Source of the DNA: Bacteroidaceae bacterium
GTDB taxonomy: Bacteria > Bacteroidota > Bacteroidia > Bacteroidales > Bacteroidaceae
Direction of reading: 5' to 3'
Length of the DNA stretch: 5,696 bases
Assembly (NCBI GenBank): GCA_016292545.1
Contig: JAEDIG010000146.1
Span: forward strand, 1-5,696
Of the stretch, positions 1 to 5,636 are shown in pieces (the first letter of the stretch is position 1; each line of letters starts with the position of its first letter). The position numbers and the translations under genes are program-made. The notes under the pieces are model-generated. The model was not told the DNA's origin, ran no database searches, and worked only from the letters and a program-made list of their open reading frames with translations.

Positions 1-352
1 GTTCTTCTGCTTCCACGGCCGGTGGAAAATCCCATTGTCCGCCAGTGCGATAAATCTGTGCGGCCTCGGCAATGGGCATGCCTGTGCATGGACCCCAGTC
101 CCTTTCGCGCAGGATGGGATACGGAGTCAATGTGAGTCCCAACCGTGTGGCAATGATTTGGGCCGAATCCATTGCCCGCTTCAGGTCGCTCGACACGATG
201 CTGTCGAATGCCGTGCCTTTCTCTTGCAGCATCATGGCCGCCTGCTCTATCTGTTCCTTTCCGGTGTCGGTGAGCTGGCCCGGAAGATGCCCCTGCAGGA
301 TGCGCTGCAGGTTTTCTTCAGTCTGTCCGTGTCTTACAATATACAATGTCAT
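1..352 (-). CDS. Histidine phosphatase family protein (phosphoglycerate mutase-like), C-terminus cut off by window edge
   Basis: The reading frame opens at an ATG ending at 352 and stays open for 117 codons to the window edge. The protein begins MTLYIVRHGQTEEN, which carries the RHG signature (residues 7-9) whose histidine is phosphorylated during catalysis in this superfamily. A second conserved block, SSDLKRAMDSAQ (about 54-65), supplies the second active-site arginine (R59). LRERDWG (81-87) supplies the expected acid, E83. The C-terminal part with the second catalytic histidine lies outside the window; family members are usually about 180-220 residues. The substrate cannot be told from these motifs: phosphoglycerate mutase, alpha-ribazole phosphatase and broad-specificity sugar phosphatases share them. 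It is expected to be cytoplasmic, since no signal peptide is visible. The start lies 23 bases after the porin stop codon, so co-transcription is plausible. No Shine-Dalgarno sequence is seen, as is common in Bacteroidetes. Confidence 0.92.
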   Translation of the reverse strand, partial: MTLYIVRHGQTEENLQRILQGHLPGQLTDTGKEQIEQAAMMLQEKGTAFDSIVSSDLKRAMDSAQIIATRLGLTLTPYPILRERDWGPCTGMPIAEAAQIYRTGGQWDFPPAVEAEE

Positions 353-375
353 GGGGAAAGGTGAATGGATTGGGG
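353..375 (-). other. Short G-free spacer between porin and phosphatase genes
   Basis: Read in the direction of transcription, these 23 bases contain 13 C and no G. There is no Shine-Dalgarno-like purine run, hairpin or Bacteroidetes promoter motif. The likely role is an unstructured ribosome-entry leader for the phosphatase start; that role is inferred. Confidence 0.45.
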
Positions 376-2631
376 TCAGTTGAAGAAATTCCAGCTTACG
401 CCGAATCGGAAGGCACGGGGATTGATGGGGTAGTGGGGTGCCCAGAAATAGTGGCCTTCGGTGGCATTCACATGGTACATTCCCAAGTAGATGCGACAAT
501 GCTTCAGGTGCATGTTCACATATACGTTGACAAGCGGGTAGTTGCCCACCTTCACGCGCCCGAAATTCTGGTCCTGGACTGCAAACTGTCCGATGGCGGG
601 AGAATAGTCGGGGGCATAATAAGACGTGAAATAACGCATGTCGCCGCCCAGTTGCACGCGCAGCACCTTGGCTATGCGGAAGAGCAGGAACAGGTTGGTG
701 TAGACATTGAGCTGGGGAAGGGGCAGCACATGCTGGTTGGAGGATTTCTGGTAGGTGACCTCGTTTTCCCAATGAAGGGGACCCAGCTTGAAATTCTGTT
801 CCAGCATGGCGCTGAACACCTGCACGCTCCCATTGTGCTGGCGCACGGCTACGTCGTGGCTGTAGTCACCGCTGAGCGTGCTGGTGGAATCGGTGCCCGT
901 GAGGGTGTTCTGCATTCCGAAATAGGTGTAGTTGGTGATGTTCTCGAAACCTACGTTGAGGGTGGTTTTCGTGCGGGCATAGTGGAGCCTGCCTTCTACG
1001 CGGGTGCGCAGTTCGCGGTCGAGGCTTGTGTGGTCCCACCAGGCAAATTGGGAATGATAGTGGCGCAGATAGAATCCAGGCTTGGTGTGGTGGATGTGTG
1101 CATGCACATCGAGCCGGATGGAGTCCTTGGTGCCAGCCCCGATTTCCATGTCAAGGTCGCCATCCACCTTGAAATCGCCCGAATGCTCACCCACGAGCCA
1201 CACTTCGCCCTGGGCATCGTAGTGGATGAGCTTGCCTTGCCTGCGGGCTATCTGTCCACCCACAGTGATGTCGTTTTCCTTCCACATCTTCATGCGGGTG
1301 GAGTCGGCCACCAGTTCGGGTAGTTTGTAGGTGCGCAGGGTGTGCGAACCAAAGAGGGTGATGCCCATTTGTGCCCATTTGTTGAAGCCCTCCAGCTGGG
1401 CAATGCCCAGAGTGTTGCGCAGGCTCAATGCATCGGTCTGGTCGGCCACCTGCAAGAGGTCACCGTAGAAATGGTTGGTGTAGTAATCTGCCGGAGTGTT
1501 CTTGCTGATGTATTCGTGCGACATGCGGCTGATGTGCAACGTGTGGATGAGTGCCGTCACGGGGATGAATTCCGTGGGCGGAACCTGCTGCGACTGCCAT
1601 ACCTGCTGCAGAGAGTCTACGGCATGCAGTCGGGCGATGCTGTCGGCTGCCAGAATGGTGCGGATGCTGTCGGAGAGTTGGCCCAGAAGGTCGGCGTCGG
1701 AAGGCATTTTTGGCTTCAGTGAGTCGGGCACTTCGATGAGTCGGTCGAATCCCAGGTTATAGCGGTGGGTCAGGTAGTAGGTTTGTTCGTCGTTCCTGTT
1801 CCATGTGCTACTGAGCATTACGGGGATGTCGCGCGAGGTGTAGCTGCTCTGGAAACTCTGCGGGTCCTCTATGTAGAGGTCATTCTCGATGCCGCCGTTT
1901 TCGGCTATTTTGGAATGATTGGCGTTCACGTAGGCATGGATGTTGTATTTTTCACCGCGGTGATAACCATATACGGTGCCTCCGAACTGGCTGTTCTGCT
2001 GGTTGTTGTAGTAGCCACGGCCATAGAGGTAGTCAATCTTGAAGCCAATTCCGGAGTTCTTGTTGATGTTGCTGGCAAAGTATGCACGCACGCGATCCTC
2101 TCCGTTTTGGTTGTTGCCCGACTTGTGGTAGGCCAGGTTTGTGACGGGACTCTTGGTGTTGGTGAAAAGAAAGTCTGAAAGGCTGGTGCGAAAGTGTTCG
2201 AACGGCTGCAGAAAAATGAAATTGCTGGTTTCGGGCCTGCGCAGGAAGATGCGGTTGAGCCGGGGGGAACCCACGTTGCCCAGGATCGAGTATTGGCCTG
2301 TCATGCCGTCGGTGAGGTTCCAGTTCTGGAAATTGTGCACCACGGTGTCGTTGTTGAGGGCATCGATGACAGTGCCCAGCCGTTCGTCGACGCGCCATTG
2401 AAACTGTCCGATAGGGATTTCTGTTTCCGTGTCGGTGGACGTGGTGTCCCGTCCCCACGTGACCTTTCCCCGGCCTCCGCCTCCGTCGAAGGTACCCGAC
2501 TGGAGTGTTGCTCCCGGGCCGGAGTTGATATCGGGGTTCATCTGTCGGATGGGCGTCTGTGCCAGAAGGGCTGTGAGGTGGCTACATGAGGCAATCAGCA
2601 GCATGAGACTCAGTATGTGGTGTCTGGACAT
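376..2631 (-). CDS. Putative outer-membrane porin (Bacteroidetes Porin_10-like beta-barrel)
   Basis: This 751-residue protein has an export signal: MSRHH followed by a hydrophobic stretch (about 6-24) and a probable signal peptidase I site at LLA|Q (24/25). The mature part begins with a Gly-rich, polar region (about 35-60). It then shows blocks I recognise from the Bacteroidetes 'putative porin' family: QFQWRVDERLG (76-86), GNVGSPRLNRIF (118-129), FTNTKSPVTNLAYHKSG (156-172) and IDYLYGRGYYNNQ (199-211). The C-terminus, APHYPINPRAFRFGVSWNFFN, is also typical. The alternating polar and aromatic strands and the aromatic C-terminal strand fit a large outer-membrane barrel; transported substrates are unknown. 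A hydrophilic, probably helical segment (about 301-350) interrupts the barrel and may be a loop or periplasmic/extracellular insertion. C16 sits in a weak lipobox (IASC), but the hydrophobic core continues past it, so lipoprotein processing is less likely. The gene follows the oxidoreductase cluster after 62 bases, and no functional link is evident. Confidence 0.9.
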   Translation of the reverse strand: MSRHHILSLMLLIASCSHLTALLAQTPIRQMNPDINSGPGATLQSGTFDGGGGRGKVTWGRDTTSTDTETEIPIGQFQWRVDERLGTVIDALNNDTVVHNFQNWNLTDGMTGQYSILGNVGSPRLNRIFLRRPETSNFIFLQPFEHFRTSLSDFLFTNTKSPVTNLAYHKSGNNQNGEDRVRAYFASNINKNSGIGFKIDYLYGRGYYNNQQNSQFGGTVYGYHRGEKYNIHAYVNANHSKIAENGGIENDLYIEDPQSFQSSYTSRDIPVMLSSTWNRNDEQTYYLTHRYNLGFDRLIEVPDSLKPKMPSDADLLGQLSDSIRTILAADSIARLHAVDSLQQVWQSQQVPPTEFIPVTALIHTLHISRMSHEYISKNTPADYYTNHFYGDLLQVADQTDALSLRNTLGIAQLEGFNKWAQMGITLFGSHTLRTYKLPELVADSTRMKMWKENDITVGGQIARRQGKLIHYDAQGEVWLVGEHSGDFKVDGDLDMEIGAGTKDSIRLDVHAHIHHTKPGFYLRHYHSQFAWWDHTSLDRELRTRVEGRLHYARTKTTLNVGFENITNYTYFGMQNTLTGTDSTSTLSGDYSHDVAVRQHNGSVQVFSAMLEQNFKLGPLHWENEVTYQKSSNQHVLPLPQLNVYTNLFLLFRIAKVLRVQLGGDMRYFTSYYAPDYSPAIGQFAVQDQNFGRVKVGNYPLVNVYVNMHLKHCRIYLGMYHVNATEGHYFWAPHYPINPRAFRFGVSWNFFN

Positions 2632-2693
2632 GAGGCGTTGGATGTTAATGGGTGGAGATAGGGTGGGTTTATGATGTGGGGTGGATGAATGTC
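2632..2693 (-). other. C-rich, G-poor intergenic spacer between gamma subunit and porin genes
   Basis: In the transcribed sense the 62 bases contain about 29 C and only 2 G. No inverted repeat, poly-U tract or TAnnTTTG/TTTG promoter element is present, so neither an intrinsic terminator nor a recognisable Bacteroidetes sigma-factor promoter can be called. The opposite (template) strand has four runs of three or more G (2650-2652, 2661-2663, 2665-2667, 2678-2681). Possible roles are an unstructured translation leader for the porin or a Rho loading site that separates the porin from the oxidoreductase operon. Both are inferences. Confidence 0.5.
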
Positions 2694-3245
2694 TTATGGA
2701 TTCAGTATGGGTGTCACCTGTTCCATACCCTTGCGCAGGGCATCTTCGTTGAGCGGGATTAGATGGTGGTGGCGTTCGGGCAGTGTCTTGCGGAGCGCTG
2801 TGATGACATTCTCCAACGTGACGATGGGCATCACCTTCAGGAGTGCGCCTAGTACAATCATGTTGAATGCCTTCACGTTGTTCATTTCGGCAGCCACGTC
2901 CATGGCATTGATGCGGCAGATGTGGATGTCGTTTCGCAAGGGAGGTGTGCTTATGCCGTATGGGTCGTAGAGCAGTATGCCACCGGGTCTGATGCTTGGT
3001 TCAAACCGCTGAAGAGAGGGCTGATTGAGAATAATGGCCGTGTCGAAGGTGCTTACGATGGGCGACGAGATGCGCTGGTCGCTGATGATTACACTCACAT
3101 TGGCCGTTCCGCCCCGCTGTTCGGGGCCGTATGCAGGGAACCACGACACTTCGCGTCCTTCCATGAGTGCGCTGTAGGCCAGTATCTTTCCCATCGAAAG
3201 CACTCCCTGACCGCCAAATCCGGATATGATGATTTCTTTTTTCAT
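2694..3245 (-). CDS. 2-oxoacid:ferredoxin oxidoreductase, gamma subunit (KorC/VorC-like)
   Basis: This 183-residue protein matches the pyruvate/ketoisovalerate ferredoxin oxidoreductase gamma family in length and motifs. It opens with a beta strand and glycine loop, IIISGFGGQGV (5-15). This is followed by SWFPAYGPEQRGG (34-46), a family hallmark, and a C-terminal NMIVLGAL block (128-135). In structurally known relatives the gamma domain contributes to coenzyme A handling and binds no iron-sulphur cluster; consistent with this, there is only one cysteine (C110). It should assemble in the cytoplasm with the alpha, beta and ferredoxin subunits. The start ATG overlaps the beta-subunit stop by four bases (ATGA, 3242-3245), indicating translational coupling. 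It is the last oxidoreductase gene of the cluster. In many 2-oxoglutarate enzymes this domain is fused to the alpha chain; here it is separate. Confidence 0.95.
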   Translation of the reverse strand: MKKEIIISGFGGQGVLSMGKILAYSALMEGREVSWFPAYGPEQRGGTANVSVIISDQRISSPIVSTFDTAIILNQPSLQRFEPSIRPGGILLYDPYGISTPPLRNDIHICRINAMDVAAEMNNVKAFNMIVLGALLKVMPIVTLENVITALRKTLPERHHHLIPLNEDALRKGMEQVTPILNP

Positions 3246-4015
3246 TTTTCTGTTGTGTCTTTAAGGTCGCCCAGAGGATAGAACGGGAACATGTTCTGCT
3301 CCATCCATTTGTTGGCCTCCACGGGCGACAGTTTCCAGCCAGCATTGCATGTGCTCACGATTTCCACAAGCGAAGTGCCGCGCTTTTCCAGGCTGTTGGT
3401 GAATGCCTTGCGTATGGCTTTCTTTGCACGCTGGATGGCTCCCACGTTGTGCACACTCTGGCGAGTGACATAGCATGTGCCTTCGAGGGTGGCTGCTATC
3501 TCCGTCATCTTCAGCGGGAAACCATGCAGGTCGGCCCTGCGTCCGTAGGGGCAGGTGGAGGTTTTCATGCCCATCAGGGTGGTGGGTGCCATCTGTCCTC
3601 CGGTCATTCCATAGATGGCATTGTTGATAAAGATGATGGCGATGTTTTCACCGCGGTTCATGGCATGGATGCTTTCGCCCGTGCCGATGCAGGCAAAATC
3701 GCCGTCTCCCTGATAGGTGAACACCAGATGGTGGGGCCACATCCGGCTCACGGCGCTGGCACATGCCGGTGCCCTTCCATGGGCCGCCTCTATCCAGTCT
3801 ATGTCGAGATAGTTGTATGCGAAAACCGCACAACCTACAGGACAGATGCCGATGGTGTGGTCGGTGATGTTCATTTCCTCGATGATTTCGGCCACCAGCT
3901 TGTGCACCATCCCATGGCTGCATCCCGGGCAGTAGTGCATGGGGCGGTCGTTCATGAGTGTGGGTTTGGTGTAAACCAGGTTTTGTGGCTGTAGGATATC
4001 TTGTAATGTTTTCAT
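3242..4015 (-). CDS. 2-oxoacid:ferredoxin oxidoreductase, beta subunit, thiamine-pyrophosphate binding (KorB/VorA-like)
   Basis: Catalytic subunit that binds thiamine pyrophosphate and a proximal 4Fe-4S cluster; 257 residues from the chosen start. HYCPGCSHG (27-35) gives C29 and C32, PVGCAVF gives C62, and LVEIVSTC gives C223, together matching the four cluster-ligand positions expected in this family. The pyrophosphate/Mg motif is GDGD (103-106) followed by NN (131-132) and YGMTGGQ (135-141). EAAHGRAPA (76-84) is another typical block. The chosen ATG ends at 4015 and gives an N-terminus, MKTLQDILQPQNLVY, like that of family members; an upstream in-frame ATG at 4042 would add nine residues (MVNKQADKT) and overlap the preceding stop by seven bases. 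The gene lies after the small membrane-protein gene and overlaps gamma by four bases. The substrate could be 2-oxoglutarate or branched-chain 2-oxoacids; sequence alone does not decide. Confidence 0.95.
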   Translation of the reverse strand: MKTLQDILQPQNLVYTKPTLMNDRPMHYCPGCSHGMVHKLVAEIIEEMNITDHTIGICPVGCAVFAYNYLDIDWIEAAHGRAPACASAVSRMWPHHLVFTYQGDGDFACIGTGESIHAMNRGENIAIIFINNAIYGMTGGQMAPTTLMGMKTSTCPYGRRADLHGFPLKMTEIAATLEGTCYVTRQSVHNVGAIQRAKKAIRKAFTNSLEKRGTSLVEIVSTCNAGWKLSPVEANKWMEQNMFPFYPLGDLKDTTEK

Positions 4016-4035
4016 TGTTTTGTCTGCTTGTTTGT

Positions 4036-4281
4036 TCACCATAGGAAACGGATAAAGAACTCGGCAACCTTGAACAGCATGCCCAGGCCGATGACGGCCA
4101 ATCCGGGCACATGGTTGCCTGCGGACGAGAAATAGACGGCCAGTCCGATGGCTGCGAACAGCAGGAACAGGATGTTCAGGACTTTACGTATTTTGGTGCC
4201 GTCCGGTTTCTTCCTGCGACGGTTTCGGATGCGTTCCAGTTCGGCTTCCTGTGCCTTCAGCATTTCTGCGGCATCACTCAT
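4036..4281 (-). CDS. Small two-helix membrane protein of unknown function within the oxidoreductase operon
   Basis: I do not recognise a named family for this 81-residue protein. Residues 1-25 are strongly charged and probably helical (DAAEMLKAQEAELERIRNRR), ending in the basic stretch RNRRRKK. Two hydrophobic segments follow, about 34-51 (VLNILFLLFAAIGLAVYF) and 58-80, joined by a short polar turn (SSAGNH). There is no signal peptide or cysteine. By the positive-inside rule, both termini are predicted to face the cytoplasm. The start overlaps the alpha-subunit stop by eight bases (ATGAGTGA, 4274-4281). Its own stop overlaps or lies within 20 bases of the beta start, depending on which beta start is used. 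This tight placement between alpha and beta shows it is a genuine gene of the operon. It could tether the soluble complex to the membrane or aid assembly; that is inference. Codon use looks like that of its neighbours. Confidence 0.85.
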   Translation of the reverse strand: MSDAAEMLKAQEAELERIRNRRRKKPDGTKIRKVLNILFLLFAAIGLAVYFSSAGNHVPGLAVIGLGMLFKVAEFFIRFLW

Positions 4282-5383
4282 GGCTGTTGGTGTTAAGGGT
4301 TCTGGTCATTTTAATGAGGGCTTCCTCAATCTCTTCTGGTGTGGGCACCATTCCGCCCAGTCTTCCGTAGTGGGAAACCGGTGTGCGCCCTTCCACGGCC
4401 AGACGTATGTCCTGCAGCATCTGTCCGGCGTTGATTTCGGCACATAGAATGCCTTTTACGCCAGTTGCAAGCCGGGCGATGCACTCATAGGGGAATGGCC
4501 ACAACGTGATGGGGCGGAGCAGGCCTGCCCGTATGCCTTTCTGGCGAAGTTCCTCGATGGCCTTTTGTGCCATGCGGGCTGCGCTTCCGAAGGCTACAAC
4601 CAGATAGTCGGCATCCTCGCACATGTACTCCTCATAGCGCACTTCGTTGCGTCTGATGCGGGCATATTTCTCTTGCAGGTGCAGGTTGTGTGTTTCCTGC
4701 ACTTCAGGATTGAGTTCCAAAGAGGTGAATATGTTGGAGCTTCTGCCGGCCTTCCTGCCCGTGGCTGCCCAGGGATAGCGCTGGGCTATTTCATCCTCTG
4801 TGAGGCGCGGCTGCTGAGGAGGAAGCACCACCTTCTCCATCATTTGGCCAATGACTCCGTCGCTGAGGATGAGGGCAGGGTTGCGATAGCGGAAGGCTAG
4901 CTCGAAGGCCAGCCCGATAAAGTCGGCCATTTCCTGCACGCTTGCGGGGGCCAGCACAATGACTTCATAGTCACCGTTCCCACCGCCTCGGGTGCTCTGG
5001 AAATAGTCGGCCTGGCTGGGCTGTATCGTGCCCAGACCCGGACCTCCCCGTTGCACGTTTACTATCACTCCGGGGATTTCCGCTCCGGCCATGTAGGTGA
5101 TGCCTTCCTGCATCAATGCCACACCAGGGCTGCTGGATGAGGTCATCACCCGCTTGCCGGTGGCACCACCCGCATACACCATGTTGATGGATGCCAGTTC
5201 GCTTTCGGCCTGTAGGACCGTCATACCCGTGGTTTCCCAGGGCTTTTCCTTGCAGAGCGTTTCCAGTATTTCGCTCTGGGGTGTTATAGGGTATCCGAAA
5301 AAACCGTCACACCCACAGCGAATGGCTGCCAGCGCAATGGCTTCGTTGCCCTTGAGAAGCATTGTATCCTGTTGCTGTTGCAT
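4274..5383 (-). CDS. vorB: 2-oxoacid:ferredoxin oxidoreductase, alpha subunit (3-methyl-2-oxobutanoate dehydrogenase subunit VorB-like)
   Basis: With beta, this subunit forms the active site that decarboxylates 2-oxoacids to acyl-CoA and passes electrons to ferredoxin, or runs the reverse carboxylation. The chosen start gives 369 residues, about the usual length for VorB. Motifs in order are GNEAIA (12-17), YPITPQSEI (31-39), TSSSSPG (81-87), NVQRGGPGLGT (109-119), a GDYEVIVLAPAS block (137-148) and SDGVIGQMMEKVVLPP (174-189). A transketolase-C-like domain follows (about 255-330) with AFGSAAR (264-270), LLRPITLWPFP (288-298) and EINAGQM (316-322), and the end carries GRLGGMVPTPEE. No gamma domain is fused at the N-terminus. 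An upstream in-frame ATG at 5410 overlaps the ferredoxin stop (ATGAGTAA) and would add nine residues; I prefer 5383 because it fits remembered family N-termini, but both are possible. The frame stays open to 5623, but that part shadows the ferredoxin gene. The VorB name follows common Bacteroidales annotation; KorA is an alternative. Confidence 0.95.
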   Translation of the reverse strand: MQQQQDTMLLKGNEAIALAAIRCGCDGFFGYPITPQSEILETLCKEKPWETTGMTVLQAESELASINMVYAGGATGKRVMTSSSSPGVALMQEGITYMAGAEIPGVIVNVQRGGPGLGTIQPSQADYFQSTRGGGNGDYEVIVLAPASVQEMADFIGLAFELAFRYRNPALILSDGVIGQMMEKVVLPPQQPRLTEDEIAQRYPWAATGRKAGRSSNIFTSLELNPEVQETHNLHLQEKYARIRRNEVRYEEYMCEDADYLVVAFGSAARMAQKAIEELRQKGIRAGLLRPITLWPFPYECIARLATGVKGILCAEINAGQMLQDIRLAVEGRTPVSHYGRLGGMVPTPEEIEEALIKMTRTLNTNSHE

Positions 5384-5402
5384 GATTTTTTGCGTGGTTG
5401 TG

Positions 5403-5636
5403 TTACTCATCTTTGGTTCGATAGACTGAAATACATCCGTCGGGACACACAATTCCGCACGATGCGCAGCCGTTGCACAGCCCACGTTCATCGGCCTGTA
5501 TGGCATAGGGATAACCTTTTCTGTTGACTGACTTGGCGGCCAGCGTAATGAGGCTTTTGGGGCATGCTTCCACACAGAGGCCGCATCCTTTGCATCGTTC
5601 TGTGTCAACGATGATGGCACCAATATTTTTGCTCAT
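5403..5636 (-). CDS. 4Fe-4S dicluster ferredoxin subunit of 2-oxoacid:ferredoxin oxidoreductase (KorD/VorD-like delta subunit)
   Basis: This 77-residue, bacterial-ferredoxin-type protein has two complete cluster motifs: C15-x2-C18-x2-C21-x3-C25-P and C54-x2-C57-x2-C60-x3-C64-P. Each should bind one 4Fe-4S cluster and relay electrons between the thiamine/proximal cluster of the beta subunit and external ferredoxin. The linker NRKGYPYAIQADERGLCNGC between the clusters is characteristic of the delta subunits that accompany 2-oxoacid oxidoreductases, which separates it from a free-standing ferredoxin. It is the first gene visible in the operon. Its stop lies 19 bases before the preferred alpha start or overlaps the alternative alpha start by eight bases. 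The start at 5636 follows an AT-rich leader with no Shine-Dalgarno sequence, and no upstream in-frame start precedes it within the window. Identity as a dicluster ferredoxin is near certain; membership in the complex rests on position and the linker. Confidence 0.95.
   Translation of the reverse strand: MSKNIGAIIVDTERCKGCGLCVEACPKSLITLAAKSVNRKGYPYAIQADERGLCNGCASCGIVCPDGCISVYRTKDE

Noticed and set aside
346..1323. 325-codon open frame on the plus strand, opposite the porin gene
   Set aside because: It is antisense to a convincing porin with signal peptide and family motifs. The translation shows no domain and has the Val/His/Gly-rich composition typical of a shadow frame.
2584..2586. Lipobox-like IASC (Cys16) in the porin signal region, suggesting a lipoprotein
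   Set aside because: The hydrophobic core continues after the cysteine to a good signal peptidase I site at LLA|Q, and the mature protein is a beta-barrel, which is not usually lipidated.
2632..2693. Intrinsic terminator or Bacteroidetes promoter between the gamma and porin genes
   Set aside because: No inverted repeat with a U-tract and no TAnnTTTG or TTTG element could be found in the transcribed sense.
3449..3994. 181-codon open frame on the plus strand opposite the beta subunit
   Set aside because: It lies antisense to an unmistakable TPP-binding subunit; the translation has no recognisable motif.
5411..5623. N-terminal extension of the alpha subunit by 71 or more residues
   Set aside because: This part overlaps nearly the whole ferredoxin gene in another frame, has no similarity to the family N-terminus and would give a protein about 80 residues too long.
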